Shown here piece after piece: positions 51,014 to 58,505 of a stretch of 64,000 nucleotides of DNA; position 1 is the stretch's first letter; each line of letters begins with the position of its first letter. A model generated the notes under the pieces. That model searched no databases and had not been told where the DNA came from. It saw only the letters and a program-made list of their open reading frames with translations. The position numbers were made by a program, and so were the translations under genes. The stretch comes from Sphingorhabdus sp. SMR4y (lineage in GTDB: Bacteria > Pseudomonadota > Alphaproteobacteria > Sphingomonadales > Sphingomonadaceae), in assembly GCF_002218195.1 (NCBI RefSeq), contig NZ_CP022336.1, positions 2,289,001 to 2,353,000 of the forward strand. Reading direction: 5' to 3'.

Positions 51014-52309
51014 ATGACCGCTGATGATACCATTTTCGCGCTGTCCAGCGGACAACCGCCGGCGGCGATCGGAATCCTGCGTATCAGCGGTCCCGGGGCC
51101 GGACAGGCGCTTGAATCTCTTGCTGGTAATTTACCAGAACCGCGTGTTGCAAGCCTATCTAATATAACCGATCCGGTTAGTAAATCTTTACTGGATTCTG
51201 CTCTGTCTTTCTGGTTTCCCGGACCGAACAGTGCAACCGGGGAAGACCTGGCCGAGATTCACTGCCATGGTGGCCGGGCGGTTATCCGGGCGATTGAACA
51301 GGCACTGGAGCAGATGGACGGTCTGCGCCGGGCGGAGCCGGGAGAATTTACACGGCGGGCCTTCACCTCGGGCAAGATGGATCTCGCAGAAGCCGAGGGT
51401 CTGTCGGATCTGCTATTCGCGGAAACCGAGTTGCAGCGCAAGGCAGCGGTACGCAATGCCGGCGGCGCGCTTTCGCGCAAGGTCGACGACTGGCAGCAGC
51501 GGATATTGCAGCTTTCGGCTCAGGTCGAAGCGGAGCTGGACTTTTCCGATGAGGATGATGTTGCGCCGTCACAGGTTGCTGCGATCCGGCAAGCGGTGCG
51601 TCCGCTGGTTGATGAGATGCAGACTTTGCTGCAGCGTCCGCGTGCAGAAAAATTGCGTGACGGCATCAGGGTCGTGCTTGGGGGTCCGCCCAATAGTGGC
51701 AAGTCTACTCTACTCAACGCGCTAGTCGACCGGGAAGCGGCGATCGTTTCGGATATTGCCGGCACCACCCGCGATGTGATTGAAGTGCCCATCGGTCTTG
51801 GCGGGGTTCCCTTTCTTTTTATCGATACGGCTGGCGTGCGGGAAAGTGGCGCGGAAACCATCGAGCAGATTGGTATCGACCGTGCGCGACAGCAATTTGC
51901 CGAGGCAGATATAATTTTGTGGCTGGGAGAAGAAGGGCAGGGTCCGGATCGCGACAATCTGATCGAAATCAGTTCGCGCTCCGATCATCCGGATCACAAG
52001 CCCAAAGCCGGAGCGGCCTTTACTCTGTCGCCGGTGAACGGGCAGGGCATGGACCGGCTCGTAGACCATCTGGTGCAGCGCGCCCGGCACATATTGCCGG
52101 ACGCGGATCAGGTGAGCATCAACGCCCGCCAGGCCGACCGGCTTCATCTTGCATGCGACAGCCTGGCCGCGATGATCGACGAAGATGATTATCTGATATT
52201 GGCCGAACAACTGCGCATGGCGCGCAAGTCGCTTGACGAGATTACGGGCAAGGCGAGTACCGAAGATATGCTTGATGGCCTGTTCGGAAAATTCTGCATC
52301 GGGAAGTGA
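51014..52309 (+). CDS. mnmE: tRNA uridine-5-carboxymethylaminomethyl(34) synthesis GTPase MnmE
   Basis: A 431-residue GTPase that works with MnmG at tRNA wobble U34. N-terminal folate-binding domain: 'TIFALSSGQPPAAIGILRIS'; G1 'GGPPNSGKST' (223-232); G2 region 'DIAGTTRDV'; G3 'DTAG'; and the C-terminal 'FCIGK' (427-431) with the catalytic Cys. A stretch at about 51119-51215 (residues 36-67) is unusually rich in TTA, CTA and ATA codons. Its stop is directly followed by a parS palindrome. Confidence 0.97.
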   Translation: MTADDTIFALSSGQPPAAIGILRISGPGAGQALESLAGNLPEPRVASLSNITDPVSKSLLDSALSFWFPGPNSATGEDLAEIHCHGGRAVIRAIEQALEQMDGLRRAEPGEFTRRAFTSGKMDLAEAEGLSDLLFAETELQRKAAVRNAGGALSRKVDDWQQRILQLSAQVEAELDFSDEDDVAPSQVAAIRQAVRPLVDEMQTLLQRPRAEKLRDGIRVVLGGPPNSGKSTLLNALVDREAAIVSDIAGTTRDVIEVPIGLGGVPFLFIDTAGVRESGAETIEQIGIDRARQQFAEADIILWLGEEGQGPDRDNLIEISSRSDHPDHKPKAGAAFTLSPVNGQGMDRLVDHLVQRARHILPDADQVSINARQADRLHLACDSLAAMIDEDDYLILAEQLRMARKSLDEITGKASTEDMLDGLFGKFCIGK

Positions 52310-52310
52310 T

Positions 52311-52326
52311 TGTTCCACGTGGAACA
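52311..52326. other. parS centromere site 1
   Basis: TGTTCCACGTGGAACA, a perfect 16-bp palindrome matching the ParB-binding consensus. It lies between the mnmE stop and the mnmG start, 7.4 kb from the predicted origin. Confidence 0.9.
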
Positions 52327-52383
52327 GGGCGCGACGCTCGGTAGGTTTTGACCTGCAATCCCGCTTCCGCTATGGGCCGCGCT

Positions 52384-54249
52384 ATGACTCAGACATTTGA
52401 CATCATCGTTGTGGGCGGCGGCCATGCCGGTTGCGAGGCAGCTGCCGTGGCCGCACGCATGGGTGTGTCTACCGCGCTCGTCAGTTTTACCAAGGACAGT
52501 ATCGGGGCGATGTCCTGTAATCCGGCCATTGGTGGACTTGGCAAGGGTCATCTGGTGCGGGAAGTCGACGCCTTTGACGGCTTGATCGGCCGCGCCGCCG
52601 ATGCCGCTGCCATCCACTACCGGATGCTGAATCTGTCCAAGGGTACCGCCGTGCAGGGGCCCAGAATTCAGGCCGACCGGAAATTGTACAAGGCGGCGAT
52701 CCACCGTATGTTAGATGCGCAGGACAATCTCACGATCGTGGAGGGTGAGGTCGCCAGTCTGCTGATAGAGAAATCACGCGTCAGCGGTATCTCCATGGCC
52801 GACGGTTCGACGATTACGGCAAAGGCGGTCATCCTGGCGACAGGGACTTTTCTCAACGGCAAATTATTCCGGGGTGAAGAGACGGTCGAAGGAGGCCGGA
52901 CAGGGGAGGCCGCTTCAGTATCGCTTGGGCAACAGATCCGTGATGCGGGTCTGCCGATTGCCCGGCTGAAAACCGGAACGCCACCGCGTCTTGATAGCCG
53001 GACAATTGACTGGGCCGCCTTGCCCGAGCAGCCATCCGATAGTGACCAGTGGACCATGTCACCGCTGTCGAAAGGCCGCTCGGTGCCCCAGACATTTTGC
53101 GCCGTCAGCCGGACGACCGCAGAGACGCATGAAATCATTCGCGGGTCGCTGGACAGATCTCCCCTGTTCAGCGGTGCCATTGACGCGCAGGGGCCGCGAT
53201 ACTGTCCTTCGATCGAAGACAAGATTCACCGCTTTGCCGACCGTGATTCCCATCAGGTCTTTCTCGAGCCGGAAGGTCTCGACAGCAATCTTGTCTATCC
53301 CAACGGTATCAGTACATCGCTTCCGGCTGATGTTCAGCTGGCGTTCGTGCGGACCATGGAAGGTCTGGAGAATGCCGAGATATTGGTGCCGGGCTATGCT
53401 GTTGAATATGATCATATCGATCCGCGTGCACTTGACCGATCGCTGAAGGTCCGAGATCTTGATGGGCTCTATTGTGCGGGCCAGATCAACGGCACTACCG
53501 GCTATGAAGAAGCTGCTGCGCAGGGGCTGATCGCCGGACTGGGTGCGGCTTGTGCTGTGCAGGGGAAGGATGCTCCGGTTCTGGATCGTGGCACCAGCTA
53601 TATCGCGGTGATGATAGATGATCTCGTTTTGCAAGGGGTCACGGAACCCTATCGGATGCTCACCGCGAGGGCGGAATATCGTCTGCGACTGCGCGCTGAT
53701 AATGCGTCGACGCGTTTGACCCCGATCGCAATGAAAGCTGGCTGCGTAGCGGAGCAGCGTTCGGTTTGGTTCGCTCACCGGCAGCAGTCGCGCGACGCTA
53801 TAATGGATGCGCTGGCCAATATATATTCCAGCGAGGATCTGGTGAAGGCGGGTATCGAGGTGCGGCGGGACGGAACCCGCCAAAGTCTGTTCCAGTGGCT
53901 CCGTTTTCCCAATATCAGCATCGCGTCATTGGAAGATTTGGAAGCATGTTTGGCCGGTAGCGATCCCGCGCTAATGTTGGAAATTGAAGAGGACGCACGT
54001 TATGCGCCCTATCTCGACAGGCAGGAGTCAGAGTTGCGCGATCTTCGAGCCAATGAGCAAATTCGATTGGGAGACGATCTCGACTATGGATCCATAGCCG
54101 GGCTCTCCAACGAAATGGTCGAACGGTTGATGACTGCGAGACCTGAGACACTGGCGGCCGCGTCCCGTATCCGTGGCATTACACCGGCGGCGCTGGCGGC
54201 CATTCTCGTCCACGCAAGGCGCCGGGACAGCCGGAATCTCGCCGCATGA
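52384..54249 (+). CDS. mnmG: tRNA uridine-5-carboxymethylaminomethyl(34) synthesis enzyme MnmG
   Basis: A 621-residue FAD protein partnering MnmE. The FAD motif is '[12 protein letters not shown]' (10-21), '[20 protein letters not shown]' lies in the NAD-binding insert, and '[13 protein letters not shown]' and '[20 protein letters not shown]' are family signatures. ATG at 52384 is chosen because it starts right before the FAD fold; the frame is open 12 codons further. It overlaps rsmG by four bases. Confidence 0.97.
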   Translation: MTQTFDIIVVGGGHAGCEAAAVAARMGVSTALVSFTKDSIGAMSCNPAIGGLGKGHLVREVDAFDGLIGRAADAAAIHYRMLNLSKGTAVQGPRIQADRKLYKAAIHRMLDAQDNLTIVEGEVASLLIEKSRVSGISMADGSTITAKAVILATGTFLNGKLFRGEETVEGGRTGEAASVSLGQQIRDAGLPIARLKTGTPPRLDSRTIDWAALPEQPSDSDQWTMSPLSKGRSVPQTFCAVSRTTAETHEIIRGSLDRSPLFSGAIDAQGPRYCPSIEDKIHRFADRDSHQVFLEPEGLDSNLVYPNGISTSLPADVQLAFVRTMEGLENAEILVPGYAVEYDHIDPRALDRSLKVRDLDGLYCAGQINGTTGYEEAAAQGLIAGLGAACAVQGKDAPVLDRGTSYIAVMIDDLVLQGVTEPYRMLTARAEYRLRLRADNASTRLTPIAMKAGCVAEQRSVWFAHRQQSRDAIMDALANIYSSEDLVKAGIEVRRDGTRQSLFQWLRFPNISIASLEDLEACLAGSDPALMLEIEEDARYAPYLDRQESELRDLRANEQIRLGDDLDYGSIAGLSNEMVERLMTARPETLAAASRIRGITPAALAAILVHARRRDSRNLAA

Positions 54250-54863
54250 CGGAGGAGGAAGCGCAGGCCTGGCTTCGCGCAGAATATGATGTTTCACGTG
54301 AAACATGGCAGCGTCTCGAGACGTTCGGCGCATTGCTGCGGGATGAAATGCAGCGCCAGAATCTCATTTCCAAATCGAGCGCGGACAGTCTCTGGTCCCG
54401 CCATATCGTCGATAGCGCGCAATTGCTGCGCTATGCCCCGAAGCCGGCAAGCGAGAAAATCTGGCTGGATCTTGGAACTGGCGCCGGCTTTCCCGGGATA
54501 GTGATTGCGATCCTTGCGCCCTATCGGGTGCGCATGGTGGAATCGCGCAAGCGGCGGGTTGAGTTCCTGAATGATGTCATCGTCAAGACCGGTATCGCCG
54601 ATCACGCGTCGGTGATCGGAGACCGGCTTGAGAATGTGGAAAGCTTCCCGGTCGATGTCATAAGCGCCCGGGCTTTTGCACCATTGGAACGACTCATCGC
54701 ACTTTCACACCGTTTTTCCACAAAAAATACGGTTTGGCTCTTACCTAAGGGCAAAAATGCGGTAAGGGAGTTGAAAGGCCTGTCGCCAAAACGGCAAAAA
54801 ATGTTTCACGTGGAACATAGTTTGACCGATCCGGACGCCGGTATATTGGTGGGAAAGGGCTAG
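54246..54863 (+). CDS. rsmG: 16S rRNA (guanine527-N7)-methyltransferase RsmG
   Basis: A 205-residue SAM-dependent methyltransferase. Motif I is '[17 protein letters not shown]' with the conserved '[20 protein letters not shown]' before it. '[16 protein letters not shown]' is motif IV-like. Two parS sites overlap its 5' and 3' coding ends, coding DVSRET and MFHVEH. Standard order mnmE-mnmG-rsmG-parA-parB. Confidence 0.96.
   Translation: MTEEEAQAWLRAEYDVSRETWQRLETFGALLRDEMQRQNLISKSSADSLWSRHIVDSAQLLRYAPKPASEKIWLDLGTGAGFPGIVIAILAPYRVRMVESRKRRVEFLNDVIVKTGIADHASVIGDRLENVESFPVDVISARAFAPLERLIALSHRFSTKNTVWLLPKGKNAVRELKGLSPKRQKMFHVEHSLTDPDAGILVGKG
54290..54305. other. parS centromere site 2
   Basis: TGTTTCACGTGAAACA, a perfect 16-bp palindrome inside the 5' part of rsmG. 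Confidence 0.9.
54802..54817. other. parS centromere site 3
   Basis: TGTTTCACGTGGAACA, a canonical asymmetric combination of the half-sites, near the 3' end of rsmG and about 75 bp before parA. Confidence 0.88.
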
Positions 54864-54891
54864 AAACCTATTATCCGGGGCAGAACTGCAA

Positions 54892-55674
54892 ATGGTTCGT
54901 ATCGCAATAGCCAATCAAAAAGGCGGAGTGGGCAAGACCACCACAGCAATAAATATGGCTACGGCCCTGGCTGCCAGCGGCTGGAAAGTCCTGCTGATAG
55001 ATCTTGATCCGCAGGGCAATGCCTCGACCGGGCTGGGTCTGTCGCAGGGGGACCGGGTCAACAGCAGCTATGATCTGCTGGTCAATGACGTGGATCTTGC
55101 CGATTGTATCAACGAGACCAAGGTGCCTGGGCTGGAGATTGTTCCGGCTACTGTCGATCTGTCTGGCGCCGAAGTGGAACTGGTGGAATTCGAAGAACGG
55201 ACGCATCGGTTGAAAAAAGCCCTGGACGCAGCCGATAACGGGCGCTGGGATATCATCCTCGTCGACTGTCCGCCGTCGCTCGGCCTGTTGACATTAAATG
55301 CTATGGTAGCCGTTGAATCGCTACTGGTGCCGCTGCAGTGCGAATTTTTTGCGCTCGAGGGCCTGAGCCAGTTGCTGCAGACGGTCGAGCGTATCCGTGC
55401 CCGTTTCAACCGCCAGCTATCGGTGATGGGCGTGGTCCTGACCATGTATGACCGTCGTAACAAATTGACCGAACAAGTGTCTGAAGATGTCAGGGCCTGT
55501 CTGGGAGATGTGGTGTTTGAAACCGTGATCCCGCGCAATGTTCGCCTTTCTGAAGCGCCGAGCCACGGTCTGCCCGCACTGATCTATGATCATCGCTGCA
55601 GCGGGTCGGTCGCCTATATCGACCTTGCCCGCGAGCTGATCGGCCGTCTGCCGGACCGAAAGGTGGCCGCTTGA
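54892..55674 (+). CDS. parA: chromosome-partitioning ATPase ParA
   Basis: A 260-residue ParA/Soj ATPase. Deviant Walker A 'NQKGGVGKTT' (8-17), 'LLIDLDPQGNASTGLGLS' and 'DIILVDCPPSLG' (Walker B), plus 'RLSEAPSHGLP' near the end. Its gradient on the nucleoid pulls the ParB-parS complex after replication. The stop codon overlaps the parB start by one base. Confidence 0.97.
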   Translation: MVRIAIANQKGGVGKTTTAINMATALAASGWKVLLIDLDPQGNASTGLGLSQGDRVNSSYDLLVNDVDLADCINETKVPGLEIVPATVDLSGAEVELVEFEERTHRLKKALDAADNGRWDIILVDCPPSLGLLTLNAMVAVESLLVPLQCEFFALEGLSQLLQTVERIRARFNRQLSVMGVVLTMYDRRNKLTEQVSEDVRACLGDVVFETVIPRNVRLSEAPSHGLPALIYDHRCSGSVAYIDLARELIGRLPDRKVAA

Positions 55675-56627
55675 TGGATGATGATCAGGCCCTGAGCGAG
55701 AAGAACAAGAAAGCGCCAAAACGCGCCACCGGACTGGGCAGGGGGCTGAACAGCCTGTTTGGCGAAATCCAGCGCGAAGCACCCATTGAAACCAGCGAGA
55801 CCGACGATGGCGATCGGGATGGCCAGCCCAATATCACCGACGGCCTGCGCTCTATTGCTGTTTCCGATATCCGGCCCAACCCGGACCAGCCGCGCCAGCA
55901 TTTCGATACCGACGCGCTGGATGAACTGGCAGACAGCATGCGGCAACGCGGCGTCATCCAGCCGATCGTGGTGCGGCCGCATGGCAAGACTTACCAGATT
56001 GTTGCCGGCGAACGGCGGTGGAGAGCGGCCCAGCGCGCCCGGCTGCACCAGATTCCTGCCGTCGTCCGTAGTCTCAACGATGAAGAAACGTTCGAGATCG
56101 CGATTGTCGAGAATGTCCAGCGCAAGGATCTGAATGTCATTGAAGAGGCGGAGGCCTATGCGCGACTGAGCACAGATTATGGTCATAGCCAGAACAGACT
56201 GGCCGAGATCGTTGGCAAATCCCGCAGCCATATCGCCAATATCATGCGCCTGCTGGAACTGCCGGCCAGCGTCAAGACACTGGTCATGGATGACAAGCTG
56301 ACCATGGGTCACGCGCGGGCACTGATCAACGCGCCCAATGCCGAAGAGCTGGCGCCACAGGTTGCCAAACAAGGCTTGTCCGTCCGTGACGTCGAGCGGC
56401 TTGTCCGCAAGGCGATGGCGGTCAAAAAGCCGAAGTCGGCGAAGAAATCGGTAGCCATGTCTGAGACCGATGCCGATATTCAGGCGCTGGAAGCACATCT
56501 TGGTGATCTGCTCGGGCTGAAGGTTAAAATTCAGCCAGACGGGCAGGGTGGTGTGATGGCAATTGAATATGCGAATCTTGATCAGCTCGACCTGATTTGC
56601 CAGCGACTGACCGGTGAACATATCTAG
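55674..56627 (+). CDS. parB: chromosome-partitioning protein ParB
   Basis: A 317-residue ParB/Spo0J protein. It opens with acidic residues and 'ATGLGRGLNSLFGE', the region bound by ParA in relatives, then 'ISDIRPNPDQPRQHFD'-like 'SDIRPNPDQPRQHF' (box I), 'GVIQPIVVRPHGKTYQIVAGERRWRAA' quoted as 'YQIVAGERRWRAAQRA', the CTP-binding motif, and HTH 'SQNRLAEIVGKSRSHIAN'. ATG at 55674 is better than TTG at 55671. Binds the parS sites listed nearby and, in other alphas, recruits MipZ. Confidence 0.97.
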   Translation: MDDDQALSEKNKKAPKRATGLGRGLNSLFGEIQREAPIETSETDDGDRDGQPNITDGLRSIAVSDIRPNPDQPRQHFDTDALDELADSMRQRGVIQPIVVRPHGKTYQIVAGERRWRAAQRARLHQIPAVVRSLNDEETFEIAIVENVQRKDLNVIEEAEAYARLSTDYGHSQNRLAEIVGKSRSHIANIMRLLELPASVKTLVMDDKLTMGHARALINAPNAEELAPQVAKQGLSVRDVERLVRKAMAVKKPKSAKKSVAMSETDADIQALEAHLGDLLGLKVKIQPDGQGGVMAIEYANLDQLDLICQRLTGEHI

Positions 56628-56892
56628 TCAGCGATGACGACCGGCATCGAATTTGCCCGCCATGAGCTTGTTAAAGCCATGGGCGATTGTCGGATTAATT
56701 CCATTTAGTCCATTTATTTCAATATGTTAGAAGCTTAGGGCAAAATTTACCATGTCTTACAGCAAAGCCTTATTCTTTCCCGTGGATAAGAGCAGCTGAA
56801 TGTTGACACAGGCGATGGCAGATCAGTGGGTTTGGTCTGACTACACCGTATGTGTCCTTTCAATAATGCAACAAATATAGGGACCAGTAACT
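56628..56892. other. intergenic region between parB and the DUF4402 locus
   Basis: AT-rich for this window. I find no clear terminator after parB and no strong promoter: a TTGACA at 56803 has no -10 at proper spacing. Frames of 15 and 26 codons near 56750-56880 lack ribosome sites and are not called. It is presumably the leader and promoter of the DUF4402 gene. Confidence 0.4.
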
Positions 56893-57384
56893 ATGTCGAA
56901 ATTTATCAAGGCCGCTTTGGCCTCTTCCGTGCTTGTGGCTTCGGTCGTGGGTGCCAATGCAGCCGAAGCTGCAACCGCTTCCGCCGATGCACGCGCCAAT
57001 ATTCTCCAACAGGTAACCGTCGATTCCAACGATGTTGATCTCAACTTCGGCACGATCATCACCGGCGCGACCGCTTCCACTGTTTCCGTAAGCACTGGTG
57101 GCGTGGGAAGCTGTGGTACCGGACTGGTTTGCTCGGGCACGACCACCGCTGCCGGCTTCACCATCAACGGCACGTCCGGTGCGACTGTTGATATTTCGGT
57201 CGATCCGTCGGTGACGCTGACCGGACCGAGCGGAACCATGACGGCTGCTCTGACATCAAGCGATTCCACACTTGTCCTCGACGGAACGGACAGTTTCGCG
57301 GTCGGTGGCACGCTGAGCGTTGCTGCCAACCAGGCCGATGGCGCCTATTCCGGCACATTCAGCGTCTCCGTTGATTATCAATAA
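56893..57384 (+). CDS. DUF4402 secreted subunit (candidate surface-fibre subunit)
   Basis: A 163-residue protein with a signal peptide (1 to about 24, cut after 'GANA' or 'AEAA'). It has low-complexity Ala/Thr/Ser/Gly composition, and a DUF4402 beta-sandwich marked by 'VDLNFGTIITGATASTVSVS' and the ending 'GAYSGTFSVSVDYQ'. It has one Cys pair ('CGTGLVC'). Composition and size are pilin-like. A terminator follows it, but the chaperone and usher-like genes come right after on the same strand, pointing to high expression of this subunit by partial termination. Assembly as fibre is an inference. Confidence 0.8.
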   Translation: MSKFIKAALASSVLVASVVGANAAEAATASADARANILQQVTVDSNDVDLNFGTIITGATASTVSVSTGGVGSCGTGLVCSGTTTAAGFTINGTSGATVDISVDPSVTLTGPSGTMTAALTSSDSTLVLDGTDSFAVGGTLSVAANQADGAYSGTFSVSVDYQ

Positions 57385-57428
57385 TAGCTGATCGGGCGGG
57401 CCGGGTGTCCGTTCGCAGTCTTTAACCC

Positions 57429-57468
57429 AAAAGCCCGTCTGCAATTCCGGTTGCAGGCGGGTTTTGTG
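57429..57468 (+). terminator. hairpin terminator after the DUF4402 gene
   Basis: AAAAGCCCGTCTGCAA pairs with TTGCAGGCGGGTTTT across a six-base loop, with a T-rich tail (GTTTTGTGTTT). It lies about 45 bases after the stop and 150 bases before the chaperone gene, so it can raise the ratio of subunit to chaperone/usher. Confidence 0.85.
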
Positions 57469-57615
57469 TTTCTGCGCCGCGCTCTGCCCTGCGGAACAGC
57501 GCGGGAATATCGATCATGGTTAGCGCTTTGGTAACCCTCTTTGCGCATAAGGAGGATGTGGGAACCGGCCCGTAAAGGCCGACCTATCCGTATGACCAGC
57601 AAGGCGGAGAATATC

Positions 57616-58458
57616 ATGACCATTCAGGGTTTCAGAACATTACGAAAATACAGCATCATGCTGGGCGCCGTTGCGTCCGCCATGTCATTATCATCTGCGC
57701 CGGCCAATGCCGCGGGGGACCTTCTGGTTGCTCCGACGCGCGTGGTCCTCGACGGACAGCGTGGCACCGAAGTGATCTTGAACAATATAGGATCGGAAAC
57801 CGCAACCTACCGTATTTCGCTCGAGCTGCGGCGAATGAACGCTGACGGTCGCCTGGAAGACGTATCGGACGAACAGGTCAACGAGATCGAGACGGCGGCC
57901 AAGGCAATGATCCGCTATGCCCCGCGCCGGGTTACCCTGCCGCCGAACCAGCCGCAGGCCATCCGTCTTGGCGTCAGAGCACCCGAGGGCCTCGCTGACG
58001 GTGAATATCGCGTCCATTTGTTGTTTCGGGCGATTCCAAAGGCACGGTCGGTGACCGAACAGGCGGAGACAGAAGGCGGGATGACGATTGCGCTGACGCC
58101 GATCTATGGTGTGACCATTCCGGTTATCGTTCGCTACGGCAATCTGCACGCTACCGCCGCCATCGCCAACGGGCGCATGATAGAGAGTCCGGAGGGCAAG
58201 TCCCTTGCCTTTGACCTGAGCCGGACCGGTGATCGCTCCACCTATGGGGAAATCCGTGTCACCAAGGCGGGACTGGACGAGCCGATCATGGTTGCCCGGG
58301 GTATCGCGGTCTATCCGGAAGTGGACAAGCGGACCGTGACATTGCCGGCTCCGCCGGAAATAGCGGCTCAGCTGACCGGCGCCATCACGGTGGAATATCA
58401 CGAAACCGCCAATGCCGGTGGCGGGCTTATTGCCAAAACCGATATGGTTCTTCGATAA
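57616..58458 (+). CDS. PapD-like periplasmic pilus-assembly chaperone
   Basis: A 280-residue protein with a signal peptide cut near 'APANA' (about residue 33) and a PapD-type first domain: 'LLVAPTRVVLDGQRGTEVIL' followed by 'YRISLELRRMN' and 'ITRYAPRRVTLPPNQPQAIR'-type text that here reads 'IRYAPRRVTLPPNQPQAIRL' (the F1-G1 region with conserved Arg/Lys). 'GEYRVHLLFRAIP' holds the Y-R-x-H motif. GCGGAG six bases before the ATG at 57616 decides the start. It would hold DUF4402 subunits until delivered to the usher-like protein downstream. Confidence 0.85.
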   Translation: MTIQGFRTLRKYSIMLGAVASAMSLSSAPANAAGDLLVAPTRVVLDGQRGTEVILNNIGSETATYRISLELRRMNADGRLEDVSDEQVNEIETAAKAMIRYAPRRVTLPPNQPQAIRLGVRAPEGLADGEYRVHLLFRAIPKARSVTEQAETEGGMTIALTPIYGVTIPVIVRYGNLHATAAIANGRMIESPEGKSLAFDLSRTGDRSTYGEIRVTKAGLDEPIMVARGIAVYPEVDKRTVTLPAPPEIAAQLTGAITVEYHETANAGGGLIAKTDMVLR

Positions 58459-58505
58459 GCACATTATATCAATGACTTATAGTGGCTTCAAACAGCCACA
58501 AAGTC

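Noticed and set aside
56800-56880. 26-codon frame and TTGACA before the DUF4402 gene
   Set aside because: The TTGACA lacks a -10 box at 16-18 bases and the frame has no ribosome site.
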